A DNA stretch of 25,008 bases from Bodo saltans (Eukaryota; Euglenozoa; Kinetoplastea; Eubodonida; Bodonidae). A program made the translations under genes and the position numbers. Below are positions 15,648 through 24,699 of this stretch, piece after piece; within the stretch, counting starts at the first letter, position 1; each line of letters opens with the position of its first letter. The stretch covers positions 4,561 through 29,568 of the forward strand of contig CYKH01001669.1 of assembly GCA_001460835.1 (NCBI GenBank), given 5' to 3'. The notes under the pieces are model-generated. The model saw only the letters and a program-made list of their open reading frames with translations. It had not been told where the DNA came from and did not search any database.

Positions 15648-18600
15648 ATGGGAATGAGCACCTTGAGGAAAGGCCTCGCTCCCATCCACGCCGGCCCTTT
15701 GGCCGTAGGTGCAAATTATCTTCAACTTCTCGCACTACTAATGCTCTTGGCAACCGCGATTGAGTTTGCGGCTGCGGACCTCCCATCTCTGACCTATGTG
15801 AATAAGTTCAGGTCATGGACGTGGGACACCGAGCCAACGCGATTCCGCCCAAACGCTTCGTTGTATGTCAGTGCCCTCCCTCAGTATCGGACGTTAGTCA
15901 TCCAGCCCAAGCTAGCACGTCACAGCGTTGCAGTGGTGCAGAGCACTGGTCGCTTTGTATGCTTCGGTGGCATTATGGAGCGTCGAGATTTGCCGAATCA
16001 ACCGTTTGTTCTCGGCACGAATCGGACGTACATTTATGACCCTCCCTCGAACTCGTGGTACACGGAGCCCACCTTCTCTCGAGTATGGCCTCCCGCTCGT
16101 GTCGACCACATATCGTGGAGCGTTGGCGACAACGTCTACGTCCATGGTGGCGAAAACGAAACTGTGATGGCTGATACATGGCGGTATGTGAACCGGACGT
16201 GGCGCATGATCAACATGAACATACCCAACCGCACTGGGCACTCGAGTGACGTGGTGGATGTCCTTAACGCGCCAGGTACTGCCTACGTCTTTGGCGGCCG
16301 CGACGATCGTCATTTTTTTCAAAACACGCTGTTCGCCGTGACAGCGTCCAACTACACGGTACGACAAATATTTACGACCACGGAGCATCCCACGCCACGA
16401 GCGTATCACGCCTCGGCGGTCATGCAGTCGCCCACCAAAGGACCACTGCTGTACATCCATGGTGGTTTCGATGGTTACACTGGCCTCAAAGATCTGTTCG
16501 TCTACTCAGTCAACACGAATCGGTGGACGCGCATTAACTCTGGCGTCTCTGAAGCCTCGGTAAGTTTCTCTGGCGATATGATTGCAGCAATCACGATTCA
16601 GCCAATCTATCGTCACAGCTGTAAGGCGGTATTCCCTACCATCTTTTGCGTGGGCGGGCGCCCAACAGGCGATCCAATCACGTTTGAGTTCGATGTTGTC
16701 CTTAACCGCTTCATTGAAACGTTCTTCTCCAATCCAAACCACCTGCTCCCAGTGTCCGGTCATAAAACCATGCTGTACTTCAACAAGAGCAACATGACCG
16801 AACTTCTCGTCATGGGAGGCGCCACTGGAAATCCACTCCAGTTCTCCACACCAGTCACTATTCAGAAAACAGACATTCAGATGCAAGCGTGCCCATGGCC
16901 CTACATCAACACAGATTGGGAGGGAATCTGCCACATTTGTCCAAAAGGATCAGGCTACAATGTGTCTATCAACCCCCATCGCTGTTTCTCGTGTCCTATG
17001 GGAACGTACAGCCAAAACTCAGTGTGTGTGAAATGTCCTACGGGAACGTACAACCCTCACAACAGTACCGGCAATGCGACTTCTTGCATTTCGTGCCCAC
17101 TGGGGTACTTCACAAAAAGTGAGGGGTCTTGGACTCGCTCTCAATGCATCACGTGCTACCCTGGCACCTACGCAGACCACGGGCGATGCGTCGCGTGCCC
17201 CTCAGGGTCGTACGGCCTCGTGCAAGGTGCTATGTACGTGGATACTGGCTGCACTCCATGCCCGTATGGCACATACAGCGGTCTTGGCGCCACCGCATGC
17301 ACATCGTGCCCCATCGGCACATCGGGCCCGGCCTTCATCAGAGCTCTTGATGTGTATCAAATCAGCTTGGCCACGATGGGTCAAGCTCTTACTGGGTTCC
17401 CTCCCAACAACGGATGTGGCATCAACGGAGTCCCCCTCACCACATTGTCCAACGATGAATTCTTTTGGGTCACTGTCACTATCCGTGATTTTGGAGAGTC
17501 TGGCCAGACGATGCTAAACGCATACAACCCTCTTGACATCAACTACCATCAACCATCCCTGCAGCTCTATGCCTACTTTGAGGGAAATAACGGCAGTATG
17601 TATTACAACTGCCGCGTTGGGCAAGAAATGATCCCCGCGTGCTCCTCCGTTGCCGCTCACACACCAACACCAATGATTTCGTACAATGCTGCGTATTGCG
17701 GGTTCCAGTTCTTGCTCCGGTTCACCACCCCCTCGCCCAACACAACGCTTCACATTAAAGGAGACGGGCTTCGGGGTATCAAAATATCCTTCTCTGTGGT
17801 GAACAACTACAAAACTGTTTCTTTCGAAAAGTGGCCCACAAGTTTCGTTATTGGTCAACCGAGGGCCATTACTGTCTACGCTTGGCTTAACAACGCCATT
17901 GAGCCTTCGTCAAGTTTTGCAGCCGATATCCTCGTGCAGTGCACTCTTCTTCAGCAAGGCCCAACGTCCACGCTTGCCCCAACATACAGCGTCAATGGGA
18001 ATGCTGCCTCAAATGTTCAAACCGTCAATGTTGTCAACGGCAGCGTGTTGATTTACGTCGACTTTGCGGGCTACGCCAAAGGTTGCTCTTTCAAGAGCCG
18101 CGACCAGTTTATGGTAATTTCACAACCCAACAACTGGCCCTCGTTCGCAATTGAGAAACCGTTCGCCATGTACGCACGTCTCTTGACGAAGAACGCTTCC
18201 ATGTTTGGCGTCATCCGTGTAGAGGTGAGCATTGTGGACGAGTTTGGCGTTGTGATCCAAGGTGACAACACTTCCATGGTAATGGTTCAACTTTGGACCA
18301 CCGGCACCGCTGTGATGCAGCCTGCGCAGATGATCATGCGCCTCGTCAACGGGATGGCCGTATTTGCTCCCACCGTTCATGCCATGGCACCCACCAACAA
18401 AAACCGACCAACGTACGGTCGATTTCACGTCACTCACTTGTCTGGCCTCAAGACTCTCATGAAGGACAATATCACAGAGAGGTTCACGACTCATCATGTG
18501 AATGGCACCAAGCTTCAGATCGTTAACTACACCACCACAATTCCATCATTCGTGTCCGTCAACACAACGTTAAATTTAGAGATCGAGAACGTGGATCGAA

Positions 18601-21600
18601 TTACAGGCGAGCAAGACGCCTCTCGCGATGTTTGGGTACAAGTGAAAATCGTAGGCTGCGGCTCACGTATCACGTTGTACAACCACTCTGCAAGCGTCGT
18701 CCGTGCTCGGCTCACTGCAGGGCGTGGCGTCGTGTCGCTCTACTTCCAAGGCTATGACTCCATGAATTGTCGCCTGAACGTTTGGGAGTACATCACGGGC
18801 ATTAAAATTGCCAAAGGCTTCACCACGCAAGCCTTTAACGTGATTTCCCCTAGAATGGTCGTTCGCGACGGATGCTCCAAAAGTCAATGTGCCACATGCC
18901 TCGCCCCCTACGCAGGACAGATTGTCAACTACAACATTTCGCTTCAGACTCTTGCAGGACTTCCCGCCCCAGTTGAAGGCTTTGTCATTCGGTTCGTCCC
19001 TCTCGGCAATAAATCAGCCGTTGTTCCTGCGGATAACATCACAGAACGACTTGTGGTGGACGGCAACGTCACCTTCCCCGTTCTGTACCTTCCTTCGCTG
19101 AACGCCACAGGTGTACGGTTTGAGGTTGGTCATTGGACTGGTCGTGAGCTGCTCAACACGACGTACATCACCACGCCAACATTCAAGCGCCGCTTGGTAT
19201 CAAAGGGTATCCACACGGTGTTTATTCTTAACGCCGCTATTATCCCAACGAGCACGTGCCTTCAAGTCCCTCGAATCATTGCCACCAACATTAGCTTTGC
19301 GTCGTCACGCATCCCTATTTGGGTTGCCCAGAACGATCTTTGGACCTTCGACATTCATGCCGTCAACACGTACGGTGTGATTGACACCAATTACTTTGGA
19401 AGTATTTCGATCCAAGTCAAGAACTGTGAGCAGGGCTACTTCAAGAATCTGACCATCCAGTCTATCAACTCCTCGACCAAGATCGCCACCACGTTGTACT
19501 CCCCATCAACGGTGTCCAATGCAGCCCCATTTGTGGCGTCAGGGTATTTCAACCATGGCCAAGCGACGTTGAATATTCGGCCTAGGTTCAATGTGGACAC
19601 CGATTGGAATGGCGGAGTGAAGTTCTGCGATGTGAACTTCGCCTCCACTGGACTGACGTCGCTGTATCGTCGTGCTCCGGAGTTCCGAAAGTTGTACCCA
19701 AGCTGCGAGATCTGCCAGCCCGGATACTTCAGCGGTGGAGGCGATGGACGAAATACGACCCTCACGTACCACCATCCTGGTGGTTGCATGCCGTGCGCAG
19801 TAGGAACCTTTTCGGCGTATTCTGGTGCCACCGATCAGTCAGCCTGCTCTGCGTGTCAGTCCGGTTACGGATACGACTTGGCAAATGATAATACACTGCT
19901 AGAAGGCGCGATTCAATGCACGAACCTCTGCCCGTACGGCACTGGTGGTCAAGTCGGAGGTGGGCCGTGCGCGTCATACATCACGGTTGGACGCGCAGAC
20001 ATCACCACCAACGCGCGCGACGGGTACGGACGCGTTGGACGTGTGTGTGCTGGTGGGGGTTGCCTTGCCGTCACAGCGTGCGCCGCAGGTTTGTGGTACT
20101 TGAACTGTCAAGCTCAAACCACTCAAGCCACTTGCGAACATGTCGACAATGTTGGAGCTTGCGTGTGGAGCGCTGGCACTGGAACCTGCACTGGTCAAAT
20201 TTTCAATTGCCTCCCTTGTCCTCCCGGTACAATCGGAGGTGCTGCTTGCACGCTGTGCACCAAAGCCGCTGCATGTGTCCGTTGTGACGCTGGTGGTTGG
20301 AGCACTGCACGAGGGCAAACCTCGCAAGTCACGAATTACAACCTTGCGCCGTACCGTTGCACTGGTAACGGGTACACACAGTACAACAACCGCTGCACTG
20401 GCGCTGGTACGGGGCAATGCTGGAACGGAACGTACTCCACCACCGTCGGGGCCACGAGCAACCAAACCTGTCTCCCCTGCCCCCGTGGTTACATCTGCCC
20501 GATGATGCCAATTTACACTACCAACGGTGGATGCCCCCCAGCCTGTGCCACCTCTCAGCGCTCTACGTGTGCCCAAGGGTGTATGGCATGCCCCTATCCC
20601 TCGTTGATGTTGGTCGGAAACTTCAATCCCATTCCATGCCCAGCTGGCACCTTCAACAACCGCACTGGTCAATGGCTCATCTCTGCATGCCGCGTCTGCC
20701 CTGCTGGAAACCGCTGTCCTGCTGGATCTCCACTTCCTGTTTTGGTCGACACGTTAAACACTCAAGAGAGCGACGGCCAGGCTCGCCCAGTCGGTGTTAC
20801 CTTTTACGGCACCAATGATGTGACGTCATGCACGAACGAAGCCGCAGACAATGGTGAGGGGTACGTGCAAGATGGACGTTTTTCGAACTACAAAACGTAC
20901 TGGACGAACAATCAAGGTGCCGGCTACGTTCCACCCACCTCCGTCTACAAGGAGCGGTGGTTCGGCAAGAGTTGGTCGTACAGTCCTGTGGACAGATTGG
21001 GCGACACATCCAGCGGCTCAATTTTAATGAACGCCACAGGCGCGTTGGCAAATCAGAAACTTCTGCTTGAACATGAAATGCCGATCGAAATGGTAGCTCG
21101 TGTTTGGGTGCAGTTTAATTTGTATGAGCGCAATATGTCAAAGTTGATTCCTGGCTCTCCGCGTCCGTTCTGCGGCTTGACCCTTGGTGTCCACTACACC
21201 GACGGAAACGAAATGGACTCGTACAACTACTCTGGCTACGCCAAGAAGTTTGCGATAACGCCTCCAACGGTTGTCAACTCCACCAAGATTATTGTGGGTT
21301 GGTATTTGATCGAAATTTTAGTGCAACCCAAGCGCCCCATTCGTTGGGTTGAGTTTGGCATGCTAGTGCAGGGGTACTACTTTGGTACAGCAATATTTGA
21401 TGACGCTTCACTGAAGCCGTCTCATCGGCGAATCTGTAATTGTTCCACGGGATACTTTTTCAATCAGTCGGCTACGACGTCTCGCGTCTGCACAAGATGT
21501 CCGCCAGGATTTGCGTGCAGTGGTGGAACGATGATACGATGTGTGAACTCTTGGTCAGCGGTGAGCTACGCAGGTTGCCAATTCTGTTATGACGGTTGGG

Positions 21601-21908
21601 AGTGTGATGCAGATGGTAGGGGACGTCAAATCCCGTGCGCGTTGTACAACCGAAAGGACAACGCCACAGAAACGTGTTCGCCCTGTCCTCTTGGCTATGC
21701 CTGCAAGGATGGTCAGCAAGTACAATGCGACAACGGCTTCTACGGAGATGGTGGGCTTGAGTGCATCCCATGTCAGCCCGGGTACTACAGTCTCCCGGGA
21801 GCTCCTCGATGGCAATGTCAACGCTGCCCAGCAGGACAAACGAGCGTGCACGCAAGATGGTACTGCACGGCGTGTCCTGATAATCATTACAGGTCGGTTG
21901 GTATTTGA
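15648..21908 (+). CDS. Giant secreted Kelch/Cys-rich multidomain protein, N-terminal 2086 codons
   Basis: The ORF begins with a signal peptide (residues 1-43, hydrophobic LLALLMLLATAI, cleavage near AAAD). Residues ~92-395 form a Kelch-like beta-propeller with repeated FGG/HGG/MGG motifs (VCFGG, VYVHGG, YVFGG, LYIHGG, LVMGG). Residues ~414-561 are a Cys-rich block of CPxGTYS-type units, like GCC2/GCC3 ephrin-receptor modules. Residues ~562-1347 are beta-rich with many N-glycosylation sequons and no named domain. Residues ~1348-1698 are a second Cys-rich block and ~1700-1925 a beta-sandwich-like segment. A third Cys-rich block starts at ~1930. The frame then ends at TGA 21906-21908, inside a 599-bp tandem duplication, with the last residues read out of register. 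The natural C-terminal part (Ig-like repeats and vWA) is in the next frame. Likely role is adhesion or particle/cell-surface binding, by inference from the domains. No membrane anchor is visible. Confidence 0.85.
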   Translation: MGMSTLRKGLAPIHAGPLAVGANYLQLLALLMLLATAIEFAAADLPSLTYVNKFRSWTWDTEPTRFRPNASLYVSALPQYRTLVIQPKLARHSVAVVQSTGRFVCFGGIMERRDLPNQPFVLGTNRTYIYDPPSNSWYTEPTFSRVWPPARVDHISWSVGDNVYVHGGENETVMADTWRYVNRTWRMINMNIPNRTGHSSDVVDVLNAPGTAYVFGGRDDRHFFQNTLFAVTASNYTVRQIFTTTEHPTPRAYHASAVMQSPTKGPLLYIHGGFDGYTGLKDLFVYSVNTNRWTRINSGVSEASVSFSGDMIAAITIQPIYRHSCKAVFPTIFCVGGRPTGDPITFEFDVVLNRFIETFFSNPNHLLPVSGHKTMLYFNKSNMTELLVMGGATGNPLQFSTPVTIQKTDIQMQACPWPYINTDWEGICHICPKGSGYNVSINPHRCFSCPMGTYSQNSVCVKCPTGTYNPHNSTGNATSCISCPLGYFTKSEGSWTRSQCITCYPGTYADHGRCVACPSGSYGLVQGAMYVDTGCTPCPYGTYSGLGATACTSCPIGTSGPAFIRALDVYQISLATMGQALTGFPPNNGCGINGVPLTTLSNDEFFWVTVTIRDFGESGQTMLNAYNPLDINYHQPSLQLYAYFEGNNGSMYYNCRVGQEMIPACSSVAAHTPTPMISYNAAYCGFQFLLRFTTPSPNTTLHIKGDGLRGIKISFSVVNNYKTVSFEKWPTSFVIGQPRAITVYAWLNNAIEPSSSFAADILVQCTLLQQGPTSTLAPTYSVNGNAASNVQTVNVVNGSVLIYVDFAGYAKGCSFKSRDQFMVISQPNNWPSFAIEKPFAMYARLLTKNASMFGVIRVEVSIVDEFGVVIQGDNTSMVMVQLWTTGTAVMQPAQMIMRLVNGMAVFAPTVHAMAPTNKNRPTYGRFHVTHLSGLKTLMKDNITERFTTHHVNGTKLQIVNYTTTIPSFVSVNTTLNLEIENVDRITGEQDASRDVWVQVKIVGCGSRITLYNHSASVVRARLTAGRGVVSLYFQGYDSMNCRLNVWEYITGIKIAKGFTTQAFNVISPRMVVRDGCSKSQCATCLAPYAGQIVNYNISLQTLAGLPAPVEGFVIRFVPLGNKSAVVPADNITERLVVDGNVTFPVLYLPSLNATGVRFEVGHWTGRELLNTTYITTPTFKRRLVSKGIHTVFILNAAIIPTSTCLQVPRIIATNISFASSRIPIWVAQNDLWTFDIHAVNTYGVIDTNYFGSISIQVKNCEQGYFKNLTIQSINSSTKIATTLYSPSTVSNAAPFVASGYFNHGQATLNIRPRFNVDTDWNGGVKFCDVNFASTGLTSLYRRAPEFRKLYPSCEICQPGYFSGGGDGRNTTLTYHHPGGCMPCAVGTFSAYSGATDQSACSACQSGYGYDLANDNTLLEGAIQCTNLCPYGTGGQVGGGPCASYITVGRADITTNARDGYGRVGRVCAGGGCLAVTACAAGLWYLNCQAQTTQATCEHVDNVGACVWSAGTGTCTGQIFNCLPCPPGTIGGAACTLCTKAAACVRCDAGGWSTARGQTSQVTNYNLAPYRCTGNGYTQYNNRCTGAGTGQCWNGTYSTTVGATSNQTCLPCPRGYICPMMPIYTTNGGCPPACATSQRSTCAQGCMACPYPSLMLVGNFNPIPCPAGTFNNRTGQWLISACRVCPAGNRCPAGSPLPVLVDTLNTQESDGQARPVGVTFYGTNDVTSCTNEAADNGEGYVQDGRFSNYKTYWTNNQGAGYVPPTSVYKERWFGKSWSYSPVDRLGDTSSGSILMNATGALANQKLLLEHEMPIEMVARVWVQFNLYERNMSKLIPGSPRPFCGLTLGVHYTDGNEMDSYNYSGYAKKFAITPPTVVNSTKIIVGWYLIEILVQPKRPIRWVEFGMLVQGYYFGTAIFDDASLKPSHRRICNCSTGYFFNQSATTSRVCTRCPPGFACSGGTMIRCVNSWSAVSYAGCQFCYDGWECDADGRGRQIPCALYNRKDNATETCSPCPLGYACKDGQQVQCDNGFYGDGGLECIPCQPGYYSLPGAPRWQCQRCPAGQTSVHARWYCTACPDNHYRSVGI

Positions 21909-22491
21909 TCGAAATTTTAGTGCAGCCCAAGCGCCCCATTCGTTGGGTTGAGTTTGGTATGCTAGTGCAGGGGTACTACTTTGGTACAGCAACATTTGAT
22001 GACGCTTCACTGAAGCCGTCTCATCGACGAATCTGTAATTGTTCGACGGGATACTTTTTCAATCAGTCGGCTACGACGTCTCGCGTCTGCACAAGATGCC
22101 CGCCAGGATTTGCCTGCAGTGGTGGAACGATGATACGCTGTGTGAACTCTTGGTCAGCGGTGAGCTACGCAGGTTGCCAATTCTGTTATGACGGTTGGGA
22201 GTGTGATGCAGATGGTAGGGGACGTCAAATCCCGTGCGCGTTGTACAACCGAAAGGACAACGCCACAGAAACGTGTTCGCCCTGTCCTCTTGGCTATGCC
22301 TGCAAGGATGGTCAGCAAGTACAATGCGACAACGGCTTCTACGGAGATGGTGGGCTTGAGTGCATCCCATGTCAGCCCGGGTACTACAGTCTCCCGGGAG
22401 CTCCTCGATGGCAATGTCAACGCTGCCCAGCAGGACAAACGAGCGTGCACGCAAGATGGTACTGCACGGCGTGTCCTGATAATCATTACAG
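21294..22491 (+). repeat. 599-bp head-to-tail tandem duplication inside the giant gene
   Basis: Unit 1 is 21294-21892, unit 2 is 21893-22491, directly adjacent. By eye there are nine mismatches, all within the first 246 bases; the last 353 bases are identical. 599 is not a multiple of 3, so the duplication shifts the frame. Unit 2 starts GTCGGT after ACAG and ends in ATTACAG. Confidence 0.96.
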
Positions 22492-24127
22492 CCCTAACGG
22501 TACTGTGTGCCTCCGCTGCCCTAATGGGCAGTTCGCTCCACTTGGCGGCTCGAACGCTTGCCGCTCCTGTACGAACCTATTCATGGAGCGGTACAATATT
22601 ACTGTCTCACGAAATCACCTTGGCTTCGCGATTCGTGTTGTTCCAGCATACTGCGAGCCTTGGTTCAAGTTTCAAGTCGAACGAGTCGTTGATCTGCACA
22701 ATGGAAACCTTGGTGTTGCCACGCCCTCTGCAACCACCCCTTCAGTTCTCTACAACGCAGGCCCTGTCGTGGGCACACACTCCTTCCGCGTCTTTATGAC
22801 TTCAGCATACCTCCAACCGGAGCAGTACGCCGATGTATCGGTCCACATCATCAACAACCCCCCGATTGCCAACCCTGATGCCATCACTTTCTCGCATCCC
22901 AAAGTCGATGTTGTGCACAACCTCACCACATTGATGAGCAACGACTACGATCCTGATATCGACGACATCTTCTTTGCGTACGCTACCCAACCAACAAACC
23001 TCACCCAATACTACGCCTACAACGTGAGCATCACAAAAGACAGAAAGACCATTCAAATCCATCTCCCCGCCACCTTTACTGGGCCAGCGCACGTGCAATA
23101 CATGATCATGGATCAGTATCGAGCAAATGCCGCTGATTGCCTGCCACCTGCGTGTCGTTTCTCCAGCCTGGTGATTGCGTCGTTCTACTGCGTCGATGCG
23201 GCACCAACTGCTGCAGCGGACGCGTACAGCTTCGCAGTGGGACAAGTGTATTCCCTTGATGTTCTCGTCAACGATGGCGACATTGATGGCGATGACATCA
23301 CCATCACAAACACCACCGCAGGCTCCTTGTCTGGCATCACCCCAGCCATCCAAAAGTCCTGCAGTACTTGCCCTGGCACATGCGCTGGGTCCTACACAGG
23401 AGTCTGCACCTGCGCCTACGACGCTCAGCGTTTGCGATGCTACCCCTCCAACGGCCGCGAGTACTTCCTTGACTACACTGCGAACACTGGTGTCTGTGGA
23501 TACGACACCTTCAACTACACCATCGGCACCAACGACGGAACCGCATCTGCTGCCGTTACCGTGAAAAACACAAGGTGCTACTGTATGACCAAGGCGACCG
23601 GGTTCAATATGATCTTTTTGTTAGACGGCACCACATCCACAAGCGATTTCGGCTTTCAGCTCGCGCTCGCTGAAGCAACAGCTATGCGCTCCTCATCTGG
23701 AGTCAACTTCAAGTACGGCGTGATTGAGGTTGGTGCAAATCGTGTCCTTCAAAACATCTCTAACTCATACCCCGATCTCGACGTGATGTCTCGGTTGCGG
23801 GATGGATCCAGCACCACATACACGTTGGGTCAAGGTCTCCGGATGGCCGCAACCATGATCAACACGTATGGAGGATCAGCACCAACGTATCTTATCATTG
23901 TGGCAAACAAAGACTCGTTTGACAATGCTCTGATTTATGAAACACTTGGCATCACTGCTCGCATCATGACCATCAGCGTGAGCACCACCGTACAAGTACT
24001 GCCGCTCTTCCAGTCTGGCGCTTTTAGAAACCCTCAGTACCAAGGGCATTCAGACACGTTTGTTGCGATGTCGCAAAGTGATGCGGTACTCGCTGAGAAC
24101 ATGATGGATATTATGTGTTCGAACTAA
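21893..24127 (+). CDS. C-terminal part of the giant protein: Cys-rich, Ig/cadherin-like repeats, vWA
   Basis: This frame is open from 21884 and its first ATG is only at 21959, inside the duplicated segment, so it is a gene part rather than an independent gene (no signal peptide, no acceptor of its own). After the second copy of the third Cys-rich block come two Ig/cadherin-like repeats of the Big_9 type: NPPIANPDAITF...LMSNDYDPDIDD (nt 22855-23190) and AAADAYSFAVGQ...VLVNDGDIDGDDITI (nt 23195-23575), both with acidic calcium-type loops. Next comes a vWA domain (nt 23600-24120) with a MIDAS-like DGTTS in place of DxSxS. The chain ends in MCSN with no anchor. Joined to the 15648 frame after subtracting one 599-bp unit, the gene would encode 2626 residues. 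Confidence 0.8.
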   Translation, partial: VGWYLIEILVQPKRPIRWVEFGMLVQGYYFGTATFDDASLKPSHRRICNCSTGYFFNQSATTSRVCTRCPPGFACSGGTMIRCVNSWSAVSYAGCQFCYDGWECDADGRGRQIPCALYNRKDNATETCSPCPLGYACKDGQQVQCDNGFYGDGGLECIPCQPGYYSLPGAPRWQCQRCPAGQTSVHARWYCTACPDNHYSPNGTVCLRCPNGQFAPLGGSNACRSCTNLFMERYNITVSRNHLGFAIRVVPAYCEPWFKFQVERVVDLHNGNLGVATPSATTPSVLYNAGPVVGTHSFRVFMTSAYLQPEQYADVSVHIINNPPIANPDAITFSHPKVDVVHNLTTLMSNDYDPDIDDIFFAYATQPTNLTQYYAYNVSITKDRKTIQIHLPATFTGPAHVQYMIMDQYRANAADCLPPACRFSSLVIASFYCVDAAPTAAADAYSFAVGQVYSLDVLVNDGDIDGDDITITNTTAGSLSGITPAIQKSCSTCPGTCAGSYTGVCTCAYDAQRLRCYPSNGREYFLDYTANTGVCGYDTFNYTIGTNDGTASAAVTVKNTRCYCMTKATGFNMIFLLDGTTSTSDFGFQLALAEATAMRSSSGVNFKYGVIEVGANRVLQNISNSYPDLDVMSRLRDGSSTTYTLGQGLRMAATMINTYGGSAPTYLIIVANKDSFDNALIYETLGITARIMTISVSTTVQVLPLFQSGAFRNPQYQGHSDTFVAMSQSDAVLAENMMDIMCSN

Positions 24128-24398
24128 ACTCTTAGAAAGAAAACGTCGAAAAAAAACTGACGACGATAGGATTGGGAAGTGTGACGAAGAGAGGTAGTTC
24201 GAAATTCTGTTCCCTCTTTTTACTTCTTGCAGCTGCAAGGTTGCATATGAATCCCGAGACAACAAAAAAGGTGGTTCAAGTCATTTTGAAAAGAAACCAG
24301 ATTAAATTACACACCCACTCTCTCACCCCCCGTGTCATCTTCCCACACTCAGCAACCCCTTCATTTACCAATTAGCAAGCGCCATCACAACTGTGAGA
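24128..24398 (+). other. 3' flank of the giant gene with candidate processing signals
   Basis: No gene is supported. Two pyrimidine tracts with AG are visible: 24211-24232 (CTTCTTGCAG) and 24317-24352 (CACTCAG). They look like trans-splice acceptors, perhaps for the next gene beyond the window, and would also direct polyadenylation of the giant mRNA. Both recur in the duplicate at 24803-24804 and 24923-24924 (AG positions). The 42-codon frame from the ATG at 24247 has no recognisable features. Confidence 0.5.
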
Positions 24399-24699
24399 GG
24401 GTCAAGGTCTCCGGATGGCCGCAACCATGATCAACACGTATGGAGGATCAGCACCAACGTATCTTATCATTGTGGCAAACAAAGACTCGTTTGACAATGC
24501 TCTGATTTATGAAACACTTGGCATCACTGCTCGCATCATGACCATCAGCGTGAGCACCACCGTACAAGTACTGCCGCTCTTCCAGTCTGGCGCTTTTAGA
24601 AACCCTCAGTACCAAGGGCATTCAGACACGTTTGTTGCGATGTCGCAAAGTGATGCGGTACTCGCTGAGAACATGATGGATATTATGTGTTCGAACTAA
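24399..24699 (+). pseudogene. Duplicated C-terminal fragment of the vWA domain
   Basis: Copy of the last ~98 codons of the giant gene, through TAA. The frame is open from 24397 after a TGA at 24394-24396, and the first ATG is at 24415. It has no signal peptide, MIDAS motif or acceptor close to the ATG, so it is most likely a non-functional by-product of the tandem duplication. The preceding duplicated flank does hold an acceptor (AG 24351-24352) that could add a spliced leader 63 bases before the ATG, so transcription is possible. Confidence 0.75.

Noticed and set aside
21881-21958. Treating the second frame of the giant locus as an independent downstream gene
   Set aside because: No ATG until 21959, no signal peptide, no pyrimidine tract before it, and its start is an exact copy of sequence inside the upstream frame; it is the displaced C-terminal part of one gene.
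23827-24398. GT...AG intron reading of the 572-bp duplication
   Set aside because: In register, a GT donor at 23829 would require AG at 24399-24400, which is GG; no frame benefit results because the unit carries the stop codon.
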